DNA from: Flavobacterium lindanitolerans
Lineage (GTDB): Bacteria > Bacteroidota > Bacteroidia > Flavobacteriales > Flavobacteriaceae
Assembly: GCF_002846575.1 (NCBI RefSeq)
Contig: NZ_PJND01000010.1
Location: 124,001-188,000 of the forward strand
DNA length: 64,000 nucleotides
Direction: 5' to 3'
Translations under genes and position numbers: made by a program
Notes under the pieces: generated by a model
What the model was told of the DNA's origin: nothing
What the model saw: only the letters and a program-made list of their open reading frames with translations
Databases searched by the model: none
Shown here: piece after piece, positions 1-8,774 of the stretch
How positions within the stretch are numbered: position 1 is the first letter of the stretch
Layout of the letters: every line of letters starts with the position of its first letter

Positions 1-1038
1 ATTTTGTCTTAAGGCACTATCCTTTATCAAAACTTCCATCTGCTTATAAATGGAATCTACATCATGAGCTTTATGTCTTAAACCTGTAACATTTTCGATA
101 ATAGTATCTTTAAGTCCGTAGGTATCACTGCACAATATTGGTCTTCCGCAAGCTGAAGCCTCAATTATACTTAAGCCGAATGCTTCCCTATGGCTAGGCA
201 GGCAAAAAACATCACCTACTTGCATTAGGTTTTCGGGTTTATCTGTAGAACCATACAAAATATAAGTTCCTCGGTCTAACTCCGCAATGATTTTTGCACT
301 TATATTCTCTTCATCCGGCCCAATTACCAACAGCTTTGCTTCCGGATACTTTGCATTGATTTTTTTAAAAGCCTGAACCAGATCCATTATGCCTTTGTCT
401 GTATTTAATCTTCCGAGAAACATGAAAACGAAGTCTTCTTGAGAATAGTTCAATTCGGACCGGATTTTTTCTCTGATTTCATTTTTCAATGAGAATCTTG
501 AAATATCAATACCGCTTATTGTTCCTTTCCCTAACACGATTGATCTGTTAGGCTTGATAATTTTGTTTTCTATTAAAAAATTTCTTTGTGGCTGTCCATC
601 AACAATTATATCTGTACTTAAAGCTACCACAAATTTATCCAAAGTCATCAGAAATTTTTTAAAGACTCCTTTTTTAGTGTGCCAGACCTGTCCGGTAAAA
701 AAATAAACTCTCTTCTTTACGCCTACAATCTTACTGGCAAGAATACCTATAAGACCCGCTTTGGGTGTAAACGTTGTCGTTATATCAAAGTTGCTCTTAT
801 TGAGATAACGAATCAACAGAAACAGTGCCTTGATATCTTTTAACAGGCTGATTTTTCTGTAAATGGGTATATGTTTTACTTCTTGTAAATATTTATTTGA
901 ATAATTTTTAATTTCCGGATCATCCAAATTAGCTACTAGGTAAACATCATAATGTTCCGAAAGCACCTCAAAATGGTTTTCCAGAAAAGCTTTTGCTGTA
1001 TAGGGAGTCGATACTATAAAACATATTTTCTTTTTCAT
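1..1038 (-). CDS. GT4-family glycosyltransferase, C-terminus cut by window edge
   Basis: Retaining glycosyltransferase of the GT-B fold, expected to add one sugar to the lipid-linked repeat unit on the cytoplasmic side of the inner membrane. Reading leftwards from the ATG at 1036-1038, 346 codons are open to the window edge. The N-terminus starts with a Rossmann strand (KICFIVSTPY). Further on come YFFTGQVWHTKKG, the nucleotide-binding strand FVFMFLGRLNTDKG and the donor-site region LPSHREAFGLSIIEASACG, which carries the E-x7-E pattern of GT4. It starts 4 bp after the upstream glycosyltransferase, so it is the last visible gene of the polysaccharide operon. It resembles PglA/CapM-type enzymes. 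The sugar is unknown and the last part of the C-terminal domain is not in the window. Confidence 0.85.
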   Translation of the reverse strand, partial: MKKKICFIVSTPYTAKAFLENHFEVLSEHYDVYLVANLDDPEIKNYSNKYLQEVKHIPIYRKISLLKDIKALFLLIRYLNKSNFDITTTFTPKAGLIGILASKIVGVKKRVYFFTGQVWHTKKGVFKKFLMTLDKFVVALSTDIIVDGQPQRNFLIENKIIKPNRSIVLGKGTISGIDISRFSLKNEIREKIRSELNYSQEDFVFMFLGRLNTDKGIMDLVQAFKKINAKYPEAKLLVIGPDEENISAKIIAELDRGTYILYGSTDKPENLMQVGDVFCLPSHREAFGLSIIEASACGRPILCSDTYGLKDTIIENVTGLRHKAHDVDSIYKQMEVLIKDSALRQN

Positions 1039-1042
1039 AGCG

Positions 1043-2350
1043 CTAGTCCTTTTTTAGGGCTTCCAGATTATCCTCAAAATTCTTTAGCACGTCCTTTTTA
1101 TTATGCTTTTCCTTTCCAAATTCCCACGCTTTTAAGCCTTTATCATTTAAACTTTCTGTATGGTTAATCAGATCTTTTAACTTACCTAAAACTTCCTGAT
1201 TATTGTTTGCTGTAACACCAATACCATTATCATGAAGGTATTTGATTGATGCAGCTTCTTTCCAACCCATTGCAAAGATAGGTTTTCCTGCTTCTAAATA
1301 GTCTACTATTTTGGTAGAGAATGACAGCGAAGTAGCCAGCATTTGCTGTTTTTCAAAGGATTCTACATGTACGAGTATATCGCCATTATTTAAAATTCCC
1401 GAAATTTGAGAATACGGAACTTTGCCCATTATTTCAACCGATCCGGAACTTTCTAATCTGTGCCTTACTTCTGGAGTAATTTCATTTGCCGTATACAAAT
1501 ATAATTTTGCCTTAATCCCATCTGAATTAATCTTCTTTAATGCGTCGGCTATGGAAAACAGGCTATGAATTCTTCCATAAATTATATTGCCCGTATAGAT
1601 TAGCTTTAAAGGGACATTTGGAGAATGTGTTTGTGGGAAATTTGTAAAATCTCCTGTTTTATATAGAATATCAAAATCGAGGTTATAGATTTTTTTATAA
1701 ACTCTGGATTGTTCATCAATGATGCAATAGTTTTTAGCTGCCAGCCGTATACTTTTGTCCATGTGTTTCCGAAGAACATATCTGTTGATCCAATACAAAG
1801 GCGACCAGGAATATTGCCTGTAAGTAACCAAATCATCGCAGTGAAAATATACAACTTTTACACTTGATTCTTTTTGGACAAATTTTAAAATGTCATGCAT
1901 GTAAAAGGAATCATAGGAAGGCGAATAAATAACATCAGGATTAAAATCTTTAATAAAATCTTTCAACTCTTTGCTTTTCCAGTTTACTATTTTCCAAAGC
2001 AGTTCCCTACCCCATAAAAAAATATGGAATCTGTTTTTTCTAAAAAAGTCATAGATTTTCTTTTCATTCTGCTCATCTTTGACTTCAGATATGGCTAGAG
2101 CTGCTTCTTGTCTCTGAACCTTTATACCCGCCACAGGAGCTTTCCGCAGGAGTTTTTTCAGAAGAAGGCTTTCTGAGATTTTGAAATAATCTGAACAAAT
2201 CTTGTTGTTTGGAATTTCGTCTCTGCAGTATATATTGGCAATATTCTCCGCATCCCAATTTTGAAAGAGATTAGATAAAGTATTTCCGCTATTGTTCGTG
2301 TCATTCCAGGAATCACGACTTATTACTAAAACTTTGGGCTGTTTTTTCAT
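1043..2350 (-). CDS. Glycosyltransferase, GT4-like
   Basis: A 435-residue probable GT-B glycosyltransferase in the polysaccharide operon. The N-terminal half is divergent. The C-terminal half shows the second Rossmann domain: LIYTGNIIYGRIHSLFSIAD, then LVHVESFEKQQMLATSLSFS and DYLEAGKPIFAMG, the usual donor-binding region. I chose the ATG at 2348-2350. A longer reading from a TTG at 2383 would overlap the upstream gene by 23 bp and adds residues without a recognisable role. It sits 10 bp after the GT-D-like gene and 4 bp before the next glycosyltransferase. Its substrate cannot be told from sequence. Confidence 0.8.
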   Translation of the reverse strand: MKKQPKVLVISRDSWNDTNNSGNTLSNLFQNWDAENIANIYCRDEIPNNKICSDYFKISESLLLKKLLRKAPVAGIKVQRQEAALAISEVKDEQNEKKIYDFFRKNRFHIFLWGRELLWKIVNWKSKELKDFIKDFNPDVIYSPSYDSFYMHDILKFVQKESSVKVVYFHCDDLVTYRQYSWSPLYWINRYVLRKHMDKSIRLAAKNYCIIDEQSRVYKKIYNLDFDILYKTGDFTNFPQTHSPNVPLKLIYTGNIIYGRIHSLFSIADALKKINSDGIKAKLYLYTANEITPEVRHRLESSGSVEIMGKVPYSQISGILNNGDILVHVESFEKQQMLATSLSFSTKIVDYLEAGKPIFAMGWKEAASIKYLHDNGIGVTANNNQEVLGKLKDLINHTESLNDKGLKAWEFGKEKHNKKDVLKNFEDNLEALKKD

Positions 2351-2360
2351 TCCTTGAGAT

Positions 2361-3305
2361 TTACCAATAACAAGCGCCTTCAATAGCTTCTGCTTTTTTA
2401 GGCTTTTCTGTTTCTAAAGGGCGAATCCAGTTTTCGTTGAAAATTTTTTCAAATATCGGCTTGTAATTTCCTTGTTCCCAACGACTGCCTTTTATCCCGA
2501 ATAATAATTGCGTTGCTCCTGCCAAATGTATCGCCTGCTTGTTCATCTTTTTCACCCTTGCTGCCAAAGGAAAACCATAGGCACCACATCCGATAATGGC
2601 TATATCAAAATCAATCTTTTCAATTTCTCTTGTCATATAATCCAACGCATCAAACCAGGTTTCAAATCCTTCCGGCTGATTGCCTGCTATTGACTGAACT
2701 GCTTTGAATGTCTTTAATTCGAATTCCGGTAAGATTTCAGAGCCGGGAAATAGCAGTTCTCTTTTTTTATATTGCAGTTCGATTGAATCCTGAAATGGGT
2801 GTACAACCAGTACTTTCTTTCCTTTTAAAGCCGCACTCCATGGTTTTTCAGAAAACCAGGGTTCCAAATTTCCTAGTGTTGTAATTTGGGATTGAGGAGC
2901 AAAAGTCCCGATGATATAATCTTCTAAAAACCAATTCCAGGCTCCAAGAATATCAACTTGCTTAGCGGCAGTTTCCATTTCATTTACATATCCTTGCAAA
3001 AGAGAAACATCTTTAGGGAAAAATCCAGCATTGGAACACAAATAATTGAATTTTAATTTAGATATGGGAGCACCTAATTTTTTGTGCAGGTAATAACTCG
3101 CCAAAATATCATTTTCACACCCTCCGTATCTACCGGCCATGAATGATTTACCAGACATGATTCCTTCGTAGATAAACTTATTTGCCTGTTGGATATCTAA
3201 AACTTTTTTACCAGCCACAACTTGTCCCTGCGGAACGCTTTTCTTTAAAAACCGCACCGTGGAGTATTTGTAAACTGTTTTAAAAAGGCTTTTTATAAAA
3301 ATCAT
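2361..3305 (-). CDS. GT-D fold-like glycosyltransferase domain protein
   Basis: A 314-residue protein that I place, with moderate confidence, near the GT-D fold glycosyltransferase domain found in polysaccharide clusters. The clue is the early motif FMAGRYGGCENDIL (GRxGxxE/D type), followed later by a Rossmann-like segment KVLVVHPFQDSI and the block DIAIIGCGAYGFPLA...HLAGATQLLFGIKGSRWE. No transmembrane segment or signal peptide is evident, so it is probably cytoplasmic. It lies 2 bp after the flippase gene and 10 bp before a GT4-like gene. By position it is likely to transfer a sugar in repeat-unit assembly. The donor and acceptor are unknown. Confidence 0.6.
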   Translation of the reverse strand: MIFIKSLFKTVYKYSTVRFLKKSVPQGQVVAGKKVLDIQQANKFIYEGIMSGKSFMAGRYGGCENDILASYYLHKKLGAPISKLKFNYLCSNAGFFPKDVSLLQGYVNEMETAAKQVDILGAWNWFLEDYIIGTFAPQSQITTLGNLEPWFSEKPWSAALKGKKVLVVHPFQDSIELQYKKRELLFPGSEILPEFELKTFKAVQSIAGNQPEGFETWFDALDYMTREIEKIDFDIAIIGCGAYGFPLAARVKKMNKQAIHLAGATQLLFGIKGSRWEQGNYKPIFEKIFNENWIRPLETEKPKKAEAIEGACYW

Positions 3306-3307
3306 GA

Positions 3308-4837
3308 TTATTTGTTTTTAAATTTTGCTGCAAGTTTTAAAAGTACCGATTTAAAAAGCTCTTTTTCGTCAGCACGCAGTCCCGTAAACCATACCGAAAT
3401 TATATAAAAAAGAGATAAAAGAACAACTTTACAGGAAAAACGAATCAAAGTTTCTGCTGGCAGAAAATAATTCAATAAAAATCCGACAGAAAGCGTTAAT
3501 ACAAAAGCTCCAATCAGACTGTAATAGCATTCTTTAAAAAATCGTGGTATCTCTAGTTTTATTTTTTTCCAGTAGATAAAATTCATACCTACAACATGGC
3601 AAAGCATGGTGGCAGAAAAGATTCCTATAGCACATCCCATAGCTCCATAATGGGGTGCTAAAATAAAAGAGATTATAACGCTGAGAATAGAGGCACCCAC
3701 AAATATCACTGCCCTGTATCGCAATTCGTTTATAACAAATAAATAGGTATAGGCAATTTCCTGAGTTAGGGTCACAAATCCTGGCAAAATTAATAGCAAA
3801 ATGACATAATACGATTCACTAAACCCGCTTCCCATCCATAGAATTACAAACTCCTGTCCAAAAACCACAAGTCCGATGATTAACAGTCCCATTAATATCA
3901 ATTGTATCCTGCCAACTCTAATCATCAGATTGGTAATTTCATGAAGATTGTTCTTTTGTGTATCAAGCTGTGATACTTTAGGCAAGAACAAACCATTCAA
4001 GGCATGCGCTAATGTCCATGTATAACCTTCAATAATGATTCCGATTGAGAAAATGGCTATTTGCTCTGTTCCGGAAACTATGCCCAAAATAAATGGAGCA
4101 ATATTGATTAAAAGTCTTTGTGCAATTCCGATAATTGATACCCAGAAAGAAAACTTGACCAACTCTCCTAAGAGTTTTTTGCTTTTAAACCCGAAATCAA
4201 TCTTAATCGGTGTTTTCTTTGAGAGATAGAAAAACTTTATCCCTATAATAAGTATACCAATAGCTGCATTTATGGCAACCAGGGCATATAGCTTATAACC
4301 TAACAGTAATGCTATGATCATTAAGATTACGATTCCTACCTTACTGATGATATCGCATAATTTTAAAAGAACAAATCGTTCATAGGCAATCAGAACTCCA
4401 TCCAATGGCATAAAAGGAAAGGAAATCAAACTAAAACCGCCAGCAATCAGATAGACTATTTTAAATTTTTCAATTTCGACAGGACTTAGCTCTATGAATA
4501 TGTTCTCTATAAAAAAATAAACAACGATTAGCGTAATCAGGATCAAGCCATTAATCAGCAAATAAAACTTTGAGGTAAGCCCCAACATCTGGTTTATTTT
4601 TTCAGGCTCATTATTTGCTCTGTATTTGGATAGAAAACGGGCAATTGTTTGTCCCAAGCCAAAATCCATCACAAAATAAGACAGAAATGCAGTAACTAAA
4701 ATATATAAACCGTAATCTGATTTGCCTATTTGCTTAATCATCCATGGTGTGTATAGGAAACCTACAATAATATTAAATACTATTGCTATGTAGGAGATCA
4801 TGGCTCCTAATTTGATTTGAGAACTAGAGTTTAGCAA
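3308..4837 (-). CDS. wzx: Wzx-type polysaccharide flippase (MOP superfamily)
   Basis: Integral membrane transporter that flips undecaprenyl-linked oligosaccharide repeat units across the inner membrane. The 509 residues form about 12-14 hydrophobic segments with a typical N-terminus (IKLGAMISYIAIVFNIIVG, then YTPWMIKQIGKSDYGLY). The start is probably the TTG at 4835-4837. It lies 6 bp after the previous stop, and the residues before the first ATG (at 4801) look like the conserved family N-terminus. Together with the EpsG-like polymerase at 7647-8774 it indicates a Wzx/Wzy-dependent pathway. The gene symbol is given by function. Sequence between Wzx proteins is too divergent to infer the substrate. 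Confidence 0.85.
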   Translation of the reverse strand: MLNSSSQIKLGAMISYIAIVFNIIVGFLYTPWMIKQIGKSDYGLYILVTAFLSYFVMDFGLGQTIARFLSKYRANNEPEKINQMLGLTSKFYLLINGLILITLIVVYFFIENIFIELSPVEIEKFKIVYLIAGGFSLISFPFMPLDGVLIAYERFVLLKLCDIISKVGIVILMIIALLLGYKLYALVAINAAIGILIIGIKFFYLSKKTPIKIDFGFKSKKLLGELVKFSFWVSIIGIAQRLLINIAPFILGIVSGTEQIAIFSIGIIIEGYTWTLAHALNGLFLPKVSQLDTQKNNLHEITNLMIRVGRIQLILMGLLIIGLVVFGQEFVILWMGSGFSESYYVILLLILPGFVTLTQEIAYTYLFVINELRYRAVIFVGASILSVIISFILAPHYGAMGCAIGIFSATMLCHVVGMNFIYWKKIKLEIPRFFKECYYSLIGAFVLTLSVGFLLNYFLPAETLIRFSCKVVLLSLFYIISVWFTGLRADEKELFKSVLLKLAAKFKNK

Positions 4838-4843
4838 ATTTTC

Positions 4844-5866
4844 TTAAAAAAATTTCTTTAAAAGGGCAGCTCTTTCTGAATTAGAAGAATATATAAATCT
4901 TCGAATTATGCTTTCCATTCTCCTTCCAAAAAGCACAAAATTATTTGAACCTACTATTTTTCTATGCAATTTTTCATATTCCACATTTCTAACAATATAT
5001 TTTGGATGCTTTAATGGAAAATTAATTTCATACGTTTTTTTAAAAAACAGTTGCTGCGTAGCCTTGCTTAATTTTTTGATAGAATTAACGGCATGTGTAC
5101 TTTCGTTAGTCAATCCAATATTAGACACAAGGTTTTTTTGAGGTGTTATTATCATAGCCGAAGATAGGAACATGGCTATTCCTAAAGCATTTTCCCATGA
5201 ATTAACTTTTCCTGTTTGAAGATTTTTTTGTCTTAAATTCTCAACAATCTCTATAAAATTCTTAACTCCATTTACTTTTAAACCTAACTCAGCAATATAA
5301 TTTGTAATGAGTTTTTTGGTCAACTCATTCTCTAAAAAAACAAAATCTTTTTGTTCAACCACAAGATTCCAAGACCTTTTCCACGTCGCCCAACCCCATC
5401 CAGCTGCAGTATTTGAAAAAAAATAACTATCATCTGTTCCTTTAAACTCATCGACATAATTCATTCCGCTTATCATGTGGATTCTTCTATCATCTTTATA
5501 TTTCTCTAAAACATTTTCACAAAATGGCAGAAAACTGTTGGAAGGCACACAATCATCTTCTAAAATAACTAATCTATCAACATATTCAAATGCCCAACTT
5601 ATACCTGTAAAAACCCTATGGTCACATGAAAGATTTGTTTCAGAAAAGTTTTCATATACGTTGCAATCCCAATCTACTTTTTGAACTATTTCTCTACAAC
5701 GTTTGATTCCGACAACATCTTTTTCATTATTTAGACGAGGCCCATCTTGAATTAGGAAAAGATTTTTAGGTTTTGATTGTCTCAAAGCGTTAAAAACTTT
5801 CTCTAGCGGTTCCGGTCTATTGAAAAAAATCAAGGCTACACCAACACTATTATTTAAGTTATCCAT
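4844..5866 (-). CDS. Glycosyltransferase, GT2-like (GT-A fold)
   Basis: A 340-residue GT-A type glycosyltransferase. The N-terminus GVALIFFNRPEPLEKVFNAL is the first strand and helix of the nucleotide-sugar-binding domain. LVILEDDCVPSNSFLPF carries the acidic EDD motif that takes the place of DxD and binds the metal. FSNTAAGWGWATWKRSWNL is a further conserved block of this subfamily, which is common in Bacteroidota polysaccharide loci. The start is the ATG at 5864-5866, 4 bp after the acetyltransferase gene. It is probably cytoplasmic and peripheral to the membrane. The linkage it forms is unknown. Confidence 0.8.
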   Translation of the reverse strand: MDNLNNSVGVALIFFNRPEPLEKVFNALRQSKPKNLFLIQDGPRLNNEKDVVGIKRCREIVQKVDWDCNVYENFSETNLSCDHRVFTGISWAFEYVDRLVILEDDCVPSNSFLPFCENVLEKYKDDRRIHMISGMNYVDEFKGTDDSYFFSNTAAGWGWATWKRSWNLVVEQKDFVFLENELTKKLITNYIAELGLKVNGVKNFIEIVENLRQKNLQTGKVNSWENALGIAMFLSSAMIITPQKNLVSNIGLTNESTHAVNSIKKLSKATQQLFFKKTYEINFPLKHPKYIVRNVEYEKLHRKIVGSNNFVLFGRRMESIIRRFIYSSNSERAALLKKFF

Positions 5867-5870
5867 CTTA

Positions 5871-6407
5871 CTACTCTCTATATTTTTTTACTTTCGCAGG
5901 TATACCAACAGCAATGCTATTTTTTTCTATTTCTGAATTAACAATACTCAATGCACCAATAACTGCTCCATCGCTGATTTTCGCTCCCTTGACAATTTTG
6001 CAACCTGCAGCAATCCAAACATCGTTACCAATTATAATTCCTTCGGAATCTACATGAAGAGGCTGTTTATTAATTAACACATCTTTCTTAACTCCATGAT
6101 TACTATCAATTATATAACACTGTGCAGCAATAGCAGTATTGTTCCCAATTATTACTTGTTGCTTCGCAAAAATGATGGTTCCTATTCCTAAATCAACATT
6201 ATCTCCTATTTCTATAAGACCATCACCCCAAAAGTATACATTTGGATATATAGTCACATTTTTACCAATTTTAATATTTGTTGCATTGACGTATACTTTC
6301 CCTAAAACATTAACTGTATTTTCTTTGCTTTTGATTTTCAGCAGAAAAATCTTCTTCCTATATACTCTAATCAGTTTATTAATTATTCTGTCAATCAGTA
6401 ATAGCAT
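5871..6407 (-). CDS. Left-handed beta-helix (hexapeptide) acetyltransferase
   Basis: A 178-residue acyltransferase of the LbH/maltose acetyltransferase type, expected to O-acetylate a sugar of the polysaccharide using acetyl-CoA. Hexapeptide repeats run through the middle and C-terminal part: IKIGKNVTI, IEIGDNVDLGIGT, VIIGNNTAIAAQ, IIIGNDVWIAAGCKIVKGAKI, then AVGIPAKVKK at the end. The catalytic His is likely that of IDSNHG. The first 30 residues are basic and hydrophobic and may touch the membrane. It is spaced 2 and 4 bp from its neighbours, so it is co-translated with the glycosyltransferases around it. Confidence 0.85.
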   Translation of the reverse strand: MLLLIDRIINKLIRVYRKKIFLLKIKSKENTVNVLGKVYVNATNIKIGKNVTIYPNVYFWGDGLIEIGDNVDLGIGTIIFAKQQVIIGNNTAIAAQCYIIDSNHGVKKDVLINKQPLHVDSEGIIIGNDVWIAAGCKIVKGAKISDGAVIGALSIVNSEIEKNSIAVGIPAKVKKYRE

Positions 6408-6409
6408 AC

Positions 6410-7633
6410 TTATTTATTTAGCCGGTTTAATTTTTCAATCATTATAGCTGCGGATAAAGATTTTCTTTTTAGATATTGACTTAATATTTTTTCAGCCCCA
6501 TCAATAGTTTCTATTCCTTCAAATTTTTCAACAGCATCTTTTTTTCTGGTCAGTTTATTATATCCCCTATTAAATAAATCCTTTAACGGACCAACTAAAT
6601 AACCTTTCAATAGCTTTGATTTTTTACCTATTAAGTTTATTTTTCTAGCAGCGCAATACTGATTGTAGTTTATTTCAGTAAATTCATCAAATTCCTTGTA
6701 ATTATAAAAACAGTATGCCGATAAAGTAGAAACATTAAATTTTTTGACAAAATCATCTTTTTGCATTTCCACAAAACCAGCTAATGCAGAATCTGCCCAT
6801 AAGGTTTCAACACTATAAAATCTAGGGACCAAGCTTGACCATTGATAATTTGTATGTCCTACCAACTGGGGTGCGTCTTCTAGCTTTCCATGATGCCTTC
6901 CAGTTGAAGAATGTCCAGCACCACTTTTTCTGCAAACTCCGGGAATAGTTAACGGATAATCAATCTTCAGCACTTTATCAATAACTAAGGACAATGCTAC
7001 AGAACTATAAATATCTGGAGAAAGTCCTCCGAAATATCTTCCTGTAACCTGCTTAACCTTATCCATAGCACTTTTCCTAACTATCCCATGATATATTTTT
7101 ACCAAATTGTACTTCAAATAATTTTGACCTCCTGAATCTAAAAGCTTTTGAAGTTCTTTTTTTGTATCATAAAATCTAGCCTCAAGATTGAAATTAACAA
7201 TCATGAGATTACCGTTATCATTTTTGTAATATGATATTCCTGTATTGGGCCAAATATAATTTAATCTTATTTCCGGCGTAATTGCCTCAATACCATTCTC
7301 TTTTGCCCAACGTACAACTTCTACAATTTCAGGGTTTATACCATCATCATCTCCAATCATGCATATATACTCGCCGTCAGCTCCTTCAACGCCCTTACTA
7401 AAATTATCTACAAATGATAGTACTCCTTCAGAATAGTTATATTTTATTCTATTCCTAAACTCATTATTTTCAAACTTATTGATTAATGAATTTGTATCAC
7501 TGTTATCTTGAATAACTACCTGAACATCATCATCTGTAGTCTGTAAAATATGCATAACAGACATGTATGCATAGGTTTCTCTATTCCTAGTAGGTATTAT
7601 TACTGATAATATGTATTTCTTATCTTCTATCAT
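6410..7633 (-). CDS. Glycosyltransferase family 2
   Basis: Inverting GT-A glycosyltransferase of 407 residues. The N-terminus LSVIIPTRNRETYAYMSV is the classic GT2 opening. VVIQDNSDT holds the nucleotide-contacting Asp, and the metal-binding DxD motif is in YICMIGDDDGINPE. A long C-terminal region (about residues 230-407) is helical and variable, as in many acceptor-binding domains. The gene lies 13 bp after the polymerase gene and 2 bp before the acetyltransferase. The sugar specificity is not deducible. Confidence 0.85.
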   Translation of the reverse strand: MIEDKKYILSVIIPTRNRETYAYMSVMHILQTTDDDVQVVIQDNSDTNSLINKFENNEFRNRIKYNYSEGVLSFVDNFSKGVEGADGEYICMIGDDDGINPEIVEVVRWAKENGIEAITPEIRLNYIWPNTGISYYKNDNGNLMIVNFNLEARFYDTKKELQKLLDSGGQNYLKYNLVKIYHGIVRKSAMDKVKQVTGRYFGGLSPDIYSSVALSLVIDKVLKIDYPLTIPGVCRKSGAGHSSTGRHHGKLEDAPQLVGHTNYQWSSLVPRFYSVETLWADSALAGFVEMQKDDFVKKFNVSTLSAYCFYNYKEFDEFTEINYNQYCAARKINLIGKKSKLLKGYLVGPLKDLFNRGYNKLTRKKDAVEKFEGIETIDGAEKILSQYLKRKSLSAAIMIEKLNRLNK

Positions 7634-7646
7634 ATATTTTCATTGC

Positions 7647-8774
7647 TTAATCACTAATATAATAAGTTTCCGGAAGTCGCATTTGTTCCCAGAAAAAAGC
7701 ATAACCCCGACCATCCCAACTCGATTTTACAAATAGGGCAATTAATAGTATTATAACTACTCTTCTGATGTCATATTTTACTTTTACAGAAATTGTATTG
7801 AAAGATTCTATAATTACAGGAATAAAAATCAGCATGAATATAGTAAAATACATAATTATCCTCAAAAAAGATGGATTAATCCATGATAATGGTAAAAACA
7901 GCAAAGCTAAAGCAAAGGCATTATAATAATGCTGGGCATTTGAATTGTTTTTCATGATTATCTTGCTTCTAAATAATGCAACAACAGCTATCAGCAGAAA
8001 CATTGCTGTAAAAGTATAAGTACCAGCTCCTTCATAATCTTCATATTCATTATAACCTGCAACGCTTCTAACTAAAGCCGCTAAAGATCCTTTATAGATC
8101 ATAAAAACAGGGAAAAGAAATAATATTATCCTGTAAAAATATTTGGTCTTCTTTATTTGAGCTATAAAATAAAAAGGAATAAATATTAAGACTGATTTAT
8201 GTATTGTAGAAGCTAAAAAGATAAGAATAAGAAACCTTATCATCTTTTTATTTTTAATCAATTCATAAGCGTACAATGCAGCCGCAGTAGCAATTGTTTG
8301 TCGTATTCCTGTAATAGAAAAAAAGGAATAAAAGAGTACTGAATATATTATGAATGCTAACATTGCATCAAATACGGTTTTGGTATTTTTATATATAAAG
8401 CTACCTAAAGCACTAAAAAAAAGTATCGCAACTACAAAAAGATATATCTGATAATTATCTGCAAAAATCTGAATGATTTTCTGAAAAAGTAAATACCCTG
8501 GATCTTTACCCATTCCATATTTATAATACTCGATAAAAGAATTATAGATATAATCCCATGAAAATGTTTTATTTTCTTCATAGGTGAGGAAATAATTGAA
8601 AGTATCATCTCCTACTGCCACATTCCTTAATCCGGACTGAAGAATCAATAAAAAACATATAGTTTTTACATAGCTCTTCCGAGCACTATTATTTTTATTA
8701 CTATTCTTAGCTACTTTCGAATAATACTGCCCAAACAATAGAGTTAATACTATGACTATTAAATTGACAATCAT
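7647..8774 (-). CDS. wzy: EpsG-family / Wzy-like polysaccharide polymerase
   Basis: A 375-residue polytopic membrane protein with about 10 hydrophobic segments. It fits the EpsG family, the Wzy-like polymerases that join repeat units on the periplasmic side. Motifs seen are SGLRNVAVGDDTFNYFLTY, ITGIRQTIATAAALYAYELI and LASTIHKSVLIFIPFYF, the three blocks typical of EpsG. It overlaps the upstream GT4 gene by 4 bp, which suggests translational coupling. With the Wzx at 3308-4837 it completes the polymerisation pathway. The symbol is by function only, because Wzy proteins share little sequence. Confidence 0.8.
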   Translation of the reverse strand: MIVNLIVIVLTLLFGQYYSKVAKNSNKNNSARKSYVKTICFLLILQSGLRNVAVGDDTFNYFLTYEENKTFSWDYIYNSFIEYYKYGMGKDPGYLLFQKIIQIFADNYQIYLFVVAILFFSALGSFIYKNTKTVFDAMLAFIIYSVLFYSFFSITGIRQTIATAAALYAYELIKNKKMIRFLILIFLASTIHKSVLIFIPFYFIAQIKKTKYFYRIILFLFPVFMIYKGSLAALVRSVAGYNEYEDYEGAGTYTFTAMFLLIAVVALFRSKIIMKNNSNAQHYYNAFALALLFLPLSWINPSFLRIIMYFTIFMLIFIPVIIESFNTISVKVKYDIRRVVIILLIALFVKSSWDGRGYAFFWEQMRLPETYYISD

